Of a stretch of 17,104 bases of DNA, positions 1 through 8,334 are shown piece by piece. The DNA is taken from contig JAKBCH010000038.1 in assembly GCA_021808055.1 (NCBI GenBank), positions 1-17,104 of the forward strand, written 5' to 3'. Position 1 is the first letter of the stretch. Each line of letters opens with the position of its first letter. The DNA comes from Pseudomonadota bacterium. Lineage in GTDB: Bacteria; Pseudomonadota; Alphaproteobacteria; Acetobacterales; Acetobacteraceae. A model generated the notes under the pieces. That model was not told where the DNA came from. It was given only the letters and a program-made list of their open reading frames with translations, and did not search any database. Position numbers and translations under genes: made by a program.

Positions 1-844
1 GTTGTTGCCAGTCCTGTTTCGCCTGTTCGATCCGCTCTGTCGAGCTTGAAACAAAATTCCACCAGATATGGCGGGGGCCGTCCAGCGGCGCGCCGCCCAG
101 CAGCATCAGCCGGCTATCGGTGAGGGCGCGGATGGTGATGGCATCGCCGGGGCGGAAGATCAGTAATTGCCCCTCGCCAAACCGCTCCCCGGCGATCTCG
201 ATTTCACCGGATACGACCTGCACGGAGCGTTCATCGTGTTCATCCGGCAGCGGCAGGCTGGCCCCGGCGGCAAGGCTCGCATCCACATAAAGTGTGCCGG
301 AGAACACTTTCACTGGCGAAGTTGCACCGTAAGCAGAGCCCGCGATGATGCGCGCGACGATGCCGCCATCCTCAAGCTGCGGCAAATGCCCGCCTTCGTG
401 ATGGAAAAAACCGGGCGCGGTTTCCTCAGCCTCTTTCGGCAGGGCCACCCAGCTCTGGATGCCAAGCATGGGCTGGCCTTCCTGCCTTGGTTGCGGTGGC
501 GTACGCTCAGAATGCGCGATGCCGCGCCCGGCGGTCATCCAGTTCACCTCGCCGGGGCGAATTTCCTGGGCACTTCCCAGCGTGTCCCGGTGGAAAATCC
601 GGCCCTGCATTAAATAGGTAATGGTGGCGAGGCCGATATGCGGGTGCGGCCGCACATCCAGCCCGTGGCCAGGCTCCATCGTTGCGGGGCCGATATGGTC
701 CAGAAACACAAACGGCCCCACCATGCGGCGCTTGGCATGTGGCAAAGCGCGGCGCACGCGCAGGCCACCAATGTCGTGCGTGATGGGGGTAATGACAAGC
801 TCAGCCCCGCCTTCTGGGCCGACCGGGTTGTGCAGCCAGGACAT
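1..844 (-). CDS. Pirin family protein (3' end outside window)
   Basis: The minus strand is open from an ATG at 842-844 to the left edge, giving 281 codons without a stop. The protein begins MSWLHNPVG and carries the pirin cupin metal site: HPHIG at about residues 67-71 and HSE at 111-113, the usual His/His/His/Glu iron ligands. The second cupin half is visible too (PLPDEHDERSVQVVSGEIEI, then GGAPLDGPRHIWWNFVSS). The start is supported by a GGAGG 5 bases upstream. Pirins are usually about 290 residues, so only a few C-terminal residues are missing. Bacterial pirins are either quercetinase-like dioxygenases or redox-sensitive regulators, and the sequence does not say which. It is last in a run of minus-strand genes, 64 bp after the chemoreceptor. 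The family call is firm; the biochemical role is not. Confidence 0.9.
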   Translation of the reverse strand, partial: MSWLHNPVGPEGGAELVITPITHDIGGLRVRRALPHAKRRMVGPFVFLDHIGPATMEPGHGLDVRPHPHIGLATITYLMQGRIFHRDTLGSAQEIRPGEVNWMTAGRGIAHSERTPPQPRQEGQPMLGIQSWVALPKEAEETAPGFFHHEGGHLPQLEDGGIVARIIAGSAYGATSPVKVFSGTLYVDASLAAGASLPLPDEHDERSVQVVSGEIEIAGERFGEGQLLIFRPGDAITIRALTDSRLMLLGGAPLDGPRHIWWNFVSSSTERIEQAKQDWQQ

Positions 845-908
845 GTTGCCTCCGGATACGGAATATCTCCTGCTTAACCTCCGGCCTGGCGAAGGGCAAC
901 CTGTCTGC

Positions 909-2420
909 CTATACGTTCGCCAGATGCCGCCGGGCAGGCTTGGGCCGCAGATTTGTAGTCTTTGGCATATTGGAAAGTTTAAAAACGCAAAGGGCATCGT
1001 TCAGCGATTTGATGTCGCCGCGCAGCGCGTGAACCGCAGCCGTGGTTTCCTCCACCATGGCTGCGTTTTGTTGCACAACATTGTTCATTTGCCCGAGCGC
1101 TTCATTCACCTCCCCCAGGCCGGATGATTGGCTGGCCGCCGTCGTGGCGATGCCGGAGATCAGCCTGTCGATCTGCTCCACGCTGCTGACAATACCGTCC
1201 AGCGCCGTACCGGTGCGACGCACCAGCTCAACCCCTTGGTTGACCTGAGTGGAGCTGTTGGAAATCAACCCTTTGATCGCCTTGGCGGCTTCGGCTGAAC
1301 GCTGTGCCAACGCCCGCACTTCAGAGGCCACAACAGCAAACCCCCGTCCGGCGTCGCCAGCACGCGCGGCCTCAACCCCGGCGTTCAGCGCCAGCAGATT
1401 GGTTTGAAACGCGATATCGTCGATCAGCCCGATAATTTGGCTGATTTCGCGGGATGAGCCCTCGATCTGCTCCATCGCCACGCCGGCTTCGGTTACAATG
1501 CTATGGGAGCTTGCCGCCCCCGCGTTCACGGCGCCGACCATCTTATCGGCATCCGCTGTGCCTTTGGACATGCGCTTCACGCTCTCTGTGAGCTCGTTGA
1601 GGGCTGTTGTGGATTCCAGCAGGCTCGCGGCTTGGTGCTCTGTGCGCTGGGCCATGTTGCTCGCCGCCTGGGCGACGTCTTCAATACTGCCGCCGATCGA
1701 GTTTGAAATGTTGAAAACAGAGCCCAATGCGGCTGAAAGCCGCTCCAACGCGCTGTTAAAATCCTCCCGCAGTTTCGCATATTCAGGTGGCATCACATCG
1801 CCGATGCGGTGCGTGAGGTCTCCCGCCGCCAGTGCCGACATGGCGATGCCCATGGCATTCACAACAGCTTCCGCACTTTCATGTATTTTTGCTTCGGCGA
1901 TCTGGCGGGTGCGTTCCGATTCCGCAAGATAGACGGAAATCGCCATTTCCATGTCCAGCAGCACCATTTTGACGACGGCATTAACCTCCTCAATGGCTTG
2001 TTGACGGATTTCGTTGCGGCGGCGGCTGAAACGCGCCTTTGGCCAGCGTGCTTCCAGCAAGGCGGATGTTAAATGTTCCAGAACGATGCTGTACCCGCCA
2101 ATATACCAGCGTGGTTCCAACCCAATTTTAGCATGGACTTCGCCCACATGGGTAACCGCCCGGGCGTAATTTTCATCCAACTGGCCGTTGGAAATCAGCT
2201 CCCAATGGCCGTGTTGCTTGCTTTTGGCGTGCTGCACCACATCTTCTGAGGGGAAGAATTTCATGGTTTCAGGGGTTGTGCGAATTTGCGCGTAGGAGGC
2301 TTCCAACGCTGCGGGTATCGCCCTCATAATTAAGGTCTTTGCCCCTCGCAGCCGATTTTGCAAATGGCCGGTAAGCCTGATGAAGCTCAGTCTTTCGGTC
2401 AATGCTTGGTAGTTTGACAT
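909..2420 (-). CDS. Globin-coupled (HemAT-like) soluble methyl-accepting chemotaxis protein
   Basis: This 503-residue protein has no transmembrane segment and no signal peptide. Residues about 10-165 match a globin-coupled sensor domain: H96 in [15 protein letters not shown] is the likely proximal heme ligand, followed by the conserved W-Y-I-G-G-Y. A HAMP-like stretch ([16 protein letters not shown]) lies near 191-206. The methyl-accepting signalling hairpin covers roughly 240-475, with the CheA/CheW-contacting tip at about 335-370 ([40 protein letters not shown]). No CheR-binding pentapeptide is seen at the C-terminus (ends RRHLANV). Family knowledge: such proteins bind O2 through heme and steer aerotaxis from the cytoplasm. 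The start has an AGGGGG 7 bases upstream. It lies 59 bp after thiD in the same direction, but chemotaxis does not fit the thiD operon, so it may have its own promoter. Heme binding is inferred. Confidence 0.9.
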   Translation of the reverse strand: MSNYQALTERLSFIRLTGHLQNRLRGAKTLIMRAIPAALEASYAQIRTTPETMKFFPSEDVVQHAKSKQHGHWELISNGQLDENYARAVTHVGEVHAKIGLEPRWYIGGYSIVLEHLTSALLEARWPKARFSRRRNEIRQQAIEEVNAVVKMVLLDMEMAISVYLAESERTRQIAEAKIHESAEAVVNAMGIAMSALAAGDLTHRIGDVMPPEYAKLREDFNSALERLSAALGSVFNISNSIGGSIEDVAQAASNMAQRTEHQAASLLESTTALNELTESVKRMSKGTADADKMVGAVNAGAASSHSIVTEAGVAMEQIEGSSREISQIIGLIDDIAFQTNLLALNAGVEAARAGDAGRGFAVVASEVRALAQRSAEAAKAIKGLISNSSTQVNQGVELVRRTGTALDGIVSSVEQIDRLISGIATTAASQSSGLGEVNEALGQMNNVVQQNAAMVEETTAAVHALRGDIKSLNDALCVFKLSNMPKTTNLRPKPARRHLANV

Positions 2421-2466
2421 ATGAAGCCCCCTGCCGGTGAATGTAGGAGCAGATATGCCGGGCTTG

Positions 2467-2485
2467 TTTTAATCCCGGATTAAAA
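2467..2485. repeat. 19-bp palindrome over the thiD stop codon
   Basis: TTTTAATCC-C-GGATTAAAA is a perfect 9-bp inverted repeat around one base, and the thiD stop codon (2480-2482) lies inside it. It sits about 47 bp before the chemoreceptor start. On the minus strand it is followed by AAAACAAG rather than a U-tract, so it does not look like a terminator for thiD. A regulator binding site in front of the chemoreceptor gene is possible. Confidence 0.5.
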
Positions 2486-3286
2486 AGATGTTTGCGCCAT
2501 GTGCACGAAGTGGTTTACCGGCCCGTGCCCGGCACCAATGCCAGGCGCCGTGGCAATGGCGGCTTGTAGATAATCCCGCGCCCTTCGTACCGCCGCTTCC
2601 AGCCCCAGCCCCTGCGCCAGCCCGGTGGCAATGGCCGAGGACATGGTGCAGCCGGTGCCGTGGGTGTTGCGGCTTTCAATGCGCGGCAGCGTGATGGCCA
2701 CCACGTCTTCCGGCGTTACCAGCAAGTCGGTCAATTCCGCCTCGTCGCCATGCCCGCCTTTTATCAACGCGGCCTTGGCCCCCATTTCCAGCAGCCTGTG
2801 CCCGGCGGCGATACGCTGCGCCTCGTTTTCCACAGGCATTCCGGTAATTTTCGCGGCTTCCGGCAGATTAGGGGTGATCAGCGTGGCTTTCGGGATAAGG
2901 TCTGAGATGAGTGCTGCAATCGCGCCATCCGGCAGCAGCACCGCCCCGGAGGTGGAAACCATAACGGGGTCCAGCACCACGGGCACATTGTCCGGCAGAT
3001 TGGCCGCCACGGCGCGGATGATCGGCTCGCTGGTCAGCATACCGAGCTTGATCGCATCCACGCCGATATCTTCCAGCACCGCGCGCATGGAAAGCACCAC
3101 GAAATCCGCCGGTACGGGGTGCACGCCCTGCACCCCTAGCGTGTTTTGCGCGGTGAGGCCGGTGATGGTGGTGCAGCCATAGCCGCCGAGAGCCGAGATG
3201 GTTTTGATGTCGGCCTCAATGCCAGCGCCGCCGCCGGAATCAGACCCCGCAATGGTAAGCACGCGCGCAACCATGGGCTTGCTCAT
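2480..3286 (-). CDS. thiD: Hydroxymethylpyrimidine/phosphomethylpyrimidine kinase
   Basis: This is a 268-residue ribokinase-fold enzyme that phosphorylates HMP and then HMP-phosphate to HMP-diphosphate, the pyrimidine half of thiamine diphosphate. Visible hallmarks are the N-terminal [19 protein letters not shown] (11-29), DPVMVSTSG (106-114), LITPNLPEA (136-144) and the anion-hole/catalytic motif [10 protein letters not shown] (209-218, catalytic Cys213). Length is typical for ThiD. The ATG start overlaps the glmM stop by 4 bp (ATGA, 3283-3286), indicating translational coupling. No other thiamine genes are nearby and I see no TPP riboswitch in front of the operon. The stop codon sits inside a 19-bp palindrome. 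The call is firm for the family; whether it acts in de novo synthesis or in salvage cannot be read from the sequence. Confidence 0.94.
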   Translation of the reverse strand: MSKPMVARVLTIAGSDSGGGAGIEADIKTISALGGYGCTTITGLTAQNTLGVQGVHPVPADFVVLSMRAVLEDIGVDAIKLGMLTSEPIIRAVAANLPDNVPVVLDPVMVSTSGAVLLPDGAIAALISDLIPKATLITPNLPEAAKITGMPVENEAQRIAAGHRLLEMGAKAALIKGGHGDEAELTDLLVTPEDVVAITLPRIESRNTHGTGCTMSSAIATGLAQGLGLEAAVRRARDYLQAAIATAPGIGAGHGPVNHFVHMAQTSF

Positions 3287-4656
3287 TCCGCGGCTTGCGC
3301 GGTGGCGGCGGCGATTTCAACGCAGAGGCCATCCACAATGTCCTCAACCATCGCCTGGTCCTCGCCTTCGGCCATCACGCGGATCAAGGGTTCGGTGCCG
3401 GAAGGGCGGATGAGCACGCGCCCGCTGCCCGCCAGCCGCGCGGTGGCGGCCTGGATGGCGGTTTGGATATGCGGCAGCGCCAAGGGTGAGGCACCGCGAA
3501 AACGCACATTCCGCAAAAGCTGTGGCAATGGTGTGAACACCCGGCAGGTTTCAGAGGCGCGTTTGCCCGAGCGCACCAGCACGGAAAGCACCTGCAACGC
3601 CGCAACCAGCCCATCGCCCGTGGTGGCGAAGTCGGAAAGAATCACATGGCCTGATTGCTCGCCGCCGAGATTGAACCCTTCGGCGCGCATGGCTTCGGCC
3701 ACATAGCGGTCGCCCACCTTGGTGCGGGCCAGTGTTAGCCCCAGCCCGGCCAGAAAGCGTTCCAGGCCGAGATTGCTCATGACGGTGGCGACAATTCCGC
3801 CGCCGCGCAAAGTGCCCGCCTCCGCCATATCCCGCGCGATGAGGCCCAAAATCTGGTCGCCATCGATAATCTCGCCACGCTCATCGGCGATGATTACCCG
3901 GTCTGCATCGCCATCCAGCGCGATGCCGATATCGGCACCGTGTTCCAGCACCGCCTCGCATAGCGCCTTTGGCGCGGTGGAGCCGGCTTCGCGGTTGATG
4001 TTGAAGCCGTCCGGCGAGACGCCCAGCGGAATCACCTCCGCCCCAAGTTCATATAACGCGGCGGGGGCCACGCGGTAGGCCGCACCATGCGCGCAATCCA
4101 GCACAATCCGCAGGCCATCCAGCCGCAGCCCGCGCGGCAGCGAGAATTTCGCGGCTTCGATATAGCGCCCGGCGGCATCCACCAGCCGCGCGGCGCGGCC
4201 AAGCCCTGCGGGTGGGGCCAGGCGGGCGGAGAGGTCTTGCGCCATCAGCGCCTCGATCTCGGCCTCCGCTTCGTCGGAGAGTTTCGCGCCATCCGGCCCG
4301 AACAGCTTGATGCCGTTATCCTCATACGGGTTGTGCGAGGCGGAGATGACCACGCCGAGATCCAGTCGGAGAGAGCGCGTGAGCATGGCGATGGCGGGGG
4401 TGGGCAAGGGGCCCGCGATGGTGACGTTCATGCCCGCTGAGATGAAGCCAGCCGTGAGGGCAGGTTCCAGCATATAGCCGGAAAGCCGTGTGTCCTTGCC
4501 GATGATCACCCGGTGCCGGTGGTTGCCCCTGGTGAACAGCAGCCCGGCGGCCTGGCCGAGCTTGAGCGCGATCTCGGCGGTCATCGGCGCGGTGTTGGCG
4601 GTGCCGCGAATCCCGTCTGTGCCGAACAGGCGGCGGTGGGGCTTTTTATCCATCAT
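3283..4656 (-). CDS. glmM: Phosphoglucosamine mutase
   Basis: This 457-residue enzyme interconverts glucosamine-6-phosphate and glucosamine-1-phosphate on the route to UDP-N-acetylglucosamine, feeding peptidoglycan and lipopolysaccharide synthesis in the cytoplasm. All four phosphohexomutase elements are visible: the active-site loop ISASHNP (104-110, phosphoserine S107), the Mg-binding DGDADR (248-253), the sugar-specificity loop GGEQSGH (331-337), and the phosphate-binding [12 protein letters not shown] (417-428). The start [18 protein letters not shown] is canonical; two tandem ATGs at 4651-4656 leave its first codon ambiguous by one residue. It overlaps the folP 3' end by 11 bp and the thiD start by 4 bp, so the three genes are very probably one transcript. 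Length and motifs are complete and nothing looks degraded. Confidence 0.96.
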   Translation of the reverse strand: MMDKKPHRRLFGTDGIRGTANTAPMTAEIALKLGQAAGLLFTRGNHRHRVIIGKDTRLSGYMLEPALTAGFISAGMNVTIAGPLPTPAIAMLTRSLRLDLGVVISASHNPYEDNGIKLFGPDGAKLSDEAEAEIEALMAQDLSARLAPPAGLGRAARLVDAAGRYIEAAKFSLPRGLRLDGLRIVLDCAHGAAYRVAPAALYELGAEVIPLGVSPDGFNINREAGSTAPKALCEAVLEHGADIGIALDGDADRVIIADERGEIIDGDQILGLIARDMAEAGTLRGGGIVATVMSNLGLERFLAGLGLTLARTKVGDRYVAEAMRAEGFNLGGEQSGHVILSDFATTGDGLVAALQVLSVLVRSGKRASETCRVFTPLPQLLRNVRFRGASPLALPHIQTAIQAATARLAGSGRVLIRPSGTEPLIRVMAEGEDQAMVEDIVDGLCVEIAAATAQAAE

Positions 4657-5488
4657 CTCTCTCAGTCAATTTTTGCCAGACCCGCAGGGCTTTCACGGTT
4701 CCGGCCACGTCGTGCACCCGCAATATATGCGCCCCTTGCGTGCAGGCATAGATTGCCCCGGCCAGGCTTTCGGCGTCCCGGTGCAAAGCGTTGGTTTCGC
4801 CCGAAATCATGCCCAGGAAATGCTTGCGGGAAAGGCCGATGAGCAGCGGGTGGCCAAGCTTTGCCAGGTGCGTGGTGGCGCGCAGCAGGGCGATGTTCTG
4901 CGCGCCGCGCTTGGCAAAGCCGATTCCGGGGTCCAGGCAGATATTTTCCGGCTTCACGCCCGCCGCCAGGGCGGTATTTCGCAGCGCGGTGAGCTCGGCC
5001 GCCACCTCTTCTGCCACGTTTCCATATGTGGCAAGGCTGTTCATGGTCTCCGGCGTGCCGCGCATATGCATCAGCACCACCGGGCAGGCGAGCCGCGCCA
5101 GCAAGGGCAGGGAAGCGGGGTCGTGCCGCAGGCCGGAAATGTCGTTCACAATTCTGGCCCCCGCCGCCAGCACCGCCGCCATGGTTTCGGCGTTGCGGGT
5201 GTCTATGGAGATCACGGCACCTTCGGCGGCCAGGGCGCGGATGACAGGGGTGATCCGCTCAATTTCTATTCCGGCTGAAATGGGCGTGGCGTTTGGGCGC
5301 GTGCTCTCCCCGCCAATGTCCAAAATGTCGGCACCCTCGGCCAGCATTCTCTGGCCCGCGGCGATGGCGGCTTTGGGCTCGAAATGCTGCCCGCCATCGG
5401 AAAATGAATCCGGGGTGACGTTCAGAATCCCCATCACCAAAGGCCGGTTCAGCCGCAGCCCGGCCCATTCCTTCACGTTAAGCGCCAT
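4646..5488 (-). CDS. folP: Dihydropteroate synthase
   Basis: This enzyme condenses p-aminobenzoate with 6-hydroxymethyl-dihydropterin diphosphate to give dihydropteroate in folate synthesis, and is the target of sulfonamides. From the chosen start (MALNVKEW) it is 280 residues, usual for the family. It carries [15 protein letters not shown] (19-33), [11 protein letters not shown] (57-67), the pterin-site ICLDPGIGF and the phosphate-binding [11 protein letters not shown] near the C-terminus. I chose the ATG at 5486-5488 because AGAGG lies 7 bases before it. Two in-frame upstream ATGs (5503 and 5548) have no ribosome site; the longer one would add 20 unconserved residues and overlap the start of the divergent gene. 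It heads the folP-glmM-thiD run. In many proteobacteria ftsH precedes folP; here the upstream neighbour is a divergent transferase gene instead. Confidence 0.94.
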   Translation of the reverse strand: MALNVKEWAGLRLNRPLVMGILNVTPDSFSDGGQHFEPKAAIAAGQRMLAEGADILDIGGESTRPNATPISAGIEIERITPVIRALAAEGAVISIDTRNAETMAAVLAAGARIVNDISGLRHDPASLPLLARLACPVVLMHMRGTPETMNSLATYGNVAEEVAAELTALRNTALAAGVKPENICLDPGIGFAKRGAQNIALLRATTHLAKLGHPLLIGLSRKHFLGMISGETNALHRDAESLAGAIYACTQGAHILRVHDVAGTVKALRVWQKLTERDDG

Positions 5489-5546
5489 GCCCGCCTCTAT
5501 CATGCGGCGCGGTGCCGGGGCTATAGAGTTTGCACGGGGGTATGGC

Positions 5547-6206
5547 ATGGCGGCGAAGCTTTATTTGGGTACGGCACGGTATTCGTCCTGGTCTCTACGC
5601 GGCTGGCTGCTGGTACGGCTGGCTGGGTTACAGGCCGAGGAGGTTTTTGTGCCGCTGGCCGGTGGCAATTCGCCGGAGGTGAAGAAGGTTTCACCCAGCG
5701 GGCTGGTGCCGTATCTCGAGCATGACGGGGCGGCGATTTGGGAGAGCCTCGCCATTGCGGAATATTGCGCGGATATAAACCCCGGCTTGTGGCCCGCTGA
5801 ACGTGTGGCCAAGGCGCGGGCGCGCTCTATCGCCGCGGAGATGCATTCAGGCTTCAGGGGCTTGCGCCTGGCCATGCCGATGAATCTGGGCCGGGCGGAT
5901 TATGCCGGGCTGGGGCAGAACCCGGAAAGCCTGGCCGATATTGCGCGGATTGAGGTGATATGGGCAGAGACGCGGGCGGCATTTGGCGCTGGTGGGCCGT
6001 ATCTGTTCGGCGCGGCGTTCAATGCGGCGGATGCCATGTATGCCCCGGTGGTGGCGCGGCTGCTCACTTATGCGCCGCCGCTTTCCGCGGCTGCGAAAGC
6101 TTATTGCGATGCTGTGCGGGCGCACAAGCTGGTTGCCGAATGGTACGATATCGCGGCAAAAGAACCCCAATCCTGGCAACTTGAGAAATATGAAGGTCTT
6201 GCATGA
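5547..6206 (+). CDS. Glutathione S-transferase family protein
   Basis: This 219-residue cytosolic GST-fold protein begins MAAKLYLGTARYSSWSLRGW. The N-terminal thioredoxin-like half shows a Ser-rich active-site turn (SSWS, 13-16), the cis-proline segment PSGLVPYLE (50-58) and ESLAIAEY (66-73), which binds the gamma-glutamyl part of glutathione. The helical C-terminal half includes FNAADAMYAPVV (158-169), the N-capping/hydrophobic staple region of GSTs. Family role: conjugation, isomerisation or thiol transfer with glutathione; the substrate cannot be told. The start is ATG at 5547 after a G run (5536-5540) that is only a modest ribosome site. The frame stays open far upstream, but that is antisense to folP. 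It overlaps the next gene by 4 bp (ATGA, 6203-6206), so the two are probably co-translated. Confidence 0.88.
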   Translation: MAAKLYLGTARYSSWSLRGWLLVRLAGLQAEEVFVPLAGGNSPEVKKVSPSGLVPYLEHDGAAIWESLAIAEYCADINPGLWPAERVAKARARSIAAEMHSGFRGLRLAMPMNLGRADYAGLGQNPESLADIARIEVIWAETRAAFGAGGPYLFGAAFNAADAMYAPVVARLLTYAPPLSAAAKAYCDAVRAHKLVAEWYDIAAKEPQSWQLEKYEGLA

Positions 6207-6634
6207 AGCTTTGTCATTTGATGCTGGCTGCTCCCTTGCTGCTTGGCGCTGCCCCTGCTTTTGCCGCCACCACCACGCCGGTTTTGAATATCCGGTTGGA
6301 TCATGGATCCGTCTGGCAGGCCGAAGGCAAGCAGAATAGCACTGAGGGGTTTATCCAGATCCACAACGATGGCCCGACCTCGGATGTGCTGAGCGCCTGG
6401 AGCTGCCCGGATGCCGACAGCACGGTGTTGATGGGTAAGGATGGCAAGAAGCTGACCCAGTTGGTGATTCCGGCAAAACAGACGGTTACATTGGCCCCTG
6501 GCGGCATGTATCTGGCATTGAACAGCTTGCATTACGATGTTGAACGTGGCTCGATTTTGCCTTGCGCGTTCACATTCGACGAGGCTGGCGCGGTTGGCGG
6601 ATTTTTGAACGAAGTTAAGCGGCCTAAGCCATAA
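6203..6634 (+). CDS. Secreted PCuAC-like (DUF461) protein with degenerate copper site
   Basis: This is a 143-residue exported protein. A signal peptide is clear: MKLCHLMLAAPLLLGAAPAFA, with likely cleavage after A21 (AFA|ATT). The mature part matches the cupredoxin-like PCuAC fold in order: GFIQIHNDG (49-57), DVLSAWSCPDADSTVLM (61-77), LVIPAKQTVTLAPGGMYLAL (87-106) and LPCAFTFDEAG (119-129). In typical PCuAC copper chaperones the middle region holds His-x-Met ligands and the last strand another His-x-Met. Here those places read STVLMGKDG and YLALNSLHY, so the canonical copper set looks lost. Two cysteines in the mature part (C68, C121) could form a disulfide. It overlaps the GST gene by 4 bp. 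The fold assignment is moderately confident; copper delivery should not be assumed. Confidence 0.72.
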   Translation: MKLCHLMLAAPLLLGAAPAFAATTTPVLNIRLDHGSVWQAEGKQNSTEGFIQIHNDGPTSDVLSAWSCPDADSTVLMGKDGKKLTQLVIPAKQTVTLAPGGMYLALNSLHYDVERGSILPCAFTFDEAGAVGGFLNEVKRPKP

Positions 6635-6708
6635 ATGCCGTGCTTGTGCCATATGCGTGATAAAGTTAGCGTTTGGCCTGAGGCAAGCGGGGCTGTGTGG
6701 AGGCTGGC

Positions 6709-8334
6709 ATGGATGAATCGACGACGGGCAGAGTCAAGAAAGCGCCACCCGCGCCGCTGCCGGAGTTCGACGAAGAAACCTATCTTCGTCTGAACCCCGA
6801 TGTTCTGGTGGCGGTGGCGGAAGGCAAATTCCGCTCCGCCCGGGAGCATTATGAGCATTACGGCCGCGCCGAGGGCAGGCTGGCCATGGCGCCGCGGGAT
6901 TTGTCGCGTGACAAGATCATTATCACCGCCCGGCCGGGCAGCACTGGCGAAGCGCCACACGCGCCGCTAGGTGCGGTCGACACGATAAGGCTTTCCAGCG
7001 CGGGCGGATTGTTTGTGGCGGGCTGGGTGAATGATTCGCTGGACCGGCTGGACAGTGTGGAGCTTTACGTGGCGGGCTGGTCAGTCGCGTTTTCAGCCAC
7101 TGGTCTGGCACGAGTGCGCAGGCCGGATGCTGATAAGGTCGCCGGGCTTGCCACGCCGCACGCGCTGGGCTTCTGGGGTTTCATTTACGCCGGGCAGCGG
7201 CTGCCATCTGGCAAATGCAACGTGGTAATGCGGCTGAAATCCGGCGCTCAGTTGATCCTGATCTTGAATATCGAATTGCAGGATGATCTGGAGCTGCGTG
7301 ATAATGTGCTGAATCATCTGGCCAGCGCGCAATATCCAGGCCCGGCCTATTTCAATGCCGTTTCTTCCATTGGCCGGGCGATCGGCACGCAGCTTGTCGA
7401 TTTCAGCCAGATGTTGACCCGCAAGGCGGTGAGCACGCCTTATATCGAACGTTTTCACCGCAGCGGGCGGGTGCCGAAAGCCTCGGTTATCGTGTGCCTT
7501 TACGGCAAACCGAATTATCTGGCCTTGCAGCAGGCGTTGTTTTCAAAACAGCCGGGGGCGCAGGATTATGAGTTTATTTATGTGTGCAACAGCGAGGCCC
7601 TGGCTGAGATTCTGTTGAAGGAAGCCGCTATCGCGCAGCTTGCTTATGGGCTGGATATCACGCTGATTCTGCTGGGAACCAATGCCGGGTTCGCGGCGGC
7701 GAATAATCTGGGGGCGGTGCACGCGCGCAGCAACCGTCTGGTTTTCATGAACCCGGATGTGTTTCCGAAAGAGCCGGATTTCGCCCGCCGCCATCTGGCG
7801 CAGATTGAAGACTTGCCAGCCGCACGCACGGATATTTTCGGCGCGGCACTTTATTATACCGACGGTTCGCTGATGCATACGGGCATGTATTTCGAAACCG
7901 ATACAATGCCTGGCTTTGTGCTGGGGCAGAAAGAGGATGAAACCATTCTGCGTGTGGAACATTATGGCAAGGGCGCGCCACCGGAGGATGCTGGTTTGCT
8001 GCGCCCCCGCCCGGTGCCAGCGGTTTCAGGCGCGTTTATTTCCATGAGCCGTGGCTGGTTTGAGGAGCTGGAAGGGTTTTCGCAAGATTATATCTTCGGC
8101 CATTATGAGGATGCTGATTTATGCCTGCGTAGCCTGGAGGCTGGGCGGCCCGCCTGGCTGGCGGATTTGCGGCTTTATCATCTGGAAGGCAAAAGCAGCC
8201 CGCGCCAGTTGGTGCATGAGGGGGCTTCAGCGGTGAACCGCTGGCTGTTCACCCATAGCTGGATGGAGCCGGTGAAAGCGGCGTTGCTTGGCCCGGCACC
8301 CGCGCATCCGGCGCTGGCGGAGGTGATGCCATGA
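6709..8334 (+). CDS. Family 2 (rhamnosyltransferase-like) glycosyltransferase with extra N-terminal module
   Basis: This 541-residue protein starts at ATG 6709 with GGAGG at 6699-6703; an in-frame GTG 12 bases upstream is less likely. Residues about 18-60 (FDEETYLRLNPDV, FRSAREHYEHYGRAEGR) form a small module I recognise as recurring at the ends of bacterial glycosyltransferases and secreted proteins. A central segment (about 90-190) looks beta-rich and unassigned. A GT-A domain covers about 255-500: KASVIVCLYG, then LLGTNAGFAAANNLG, the metal-site equivalent FMNPDVFP (346-353), AVSGAFISMSR, and GHYEDADLCLRSLEAG (464-479), the acceptor/catalytic motif of this group. There are no membrane spans. 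It probably adds a sugar in O-antigen or exopolysaccharide assembly; donor and acceptor are unknown. Its stop overlaps the next glycosyltransferase start by 4 bp. Confidence 0.85.
   Translation: MDESTTGRVKKAPPAPLPEFDEETYLRLNPDVLVAVAEGKFRSAREHYEHYGRAEGRLAMAPRDLSRDKIIITARPGSTGEAPHAPLGAVDTIRLSSAGGLFVAGWVNDSLDRLDSVELYVAGWSVAFSATGLARVRRPDADKVAGLATPHALGFWGFIYAGQRLPSGKCNVVMRLKSGAQLILILNIELQDDLELRDNVLNHLASAQYPGPAYFNAVSSIGRAIGTQLVDFSQMLTRKAVSTPYIERFHRSGRVPKASVIVCLYGKPNYLALQQALFSKQPGAQDYEFIYVCNSEALAEILLKEAAIAQLAYGLDITLILLGTNAGFAAANNLGAVHARSNRLVFMNPDVFPKEPDFARRHLAQIEDLPAARTDIFGAALYYTDGSLMHTGMYFETDTMPGFVLGQKEDETILRVEHYGKGAPPEDAGLLRPRPVPAVSGAFISMSRGWFEELEGFSQDYIFGHYEDADLCLRSLEAGRPAWLADLRLYHLEGKSSPRQLVHEGASAVNRWLFTHSWMEPVKAALLGPAPAHPALAEVMP

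Noticed and set aside
4791..5546. Long plus-strand open frame running into the GST gene
   Set aside because: It is antisense to folP, whose motifs are clear. The residues before 5547 are Ser/Ala/Arg-rich and do not look like a domain; the GST fold begins at 5547.
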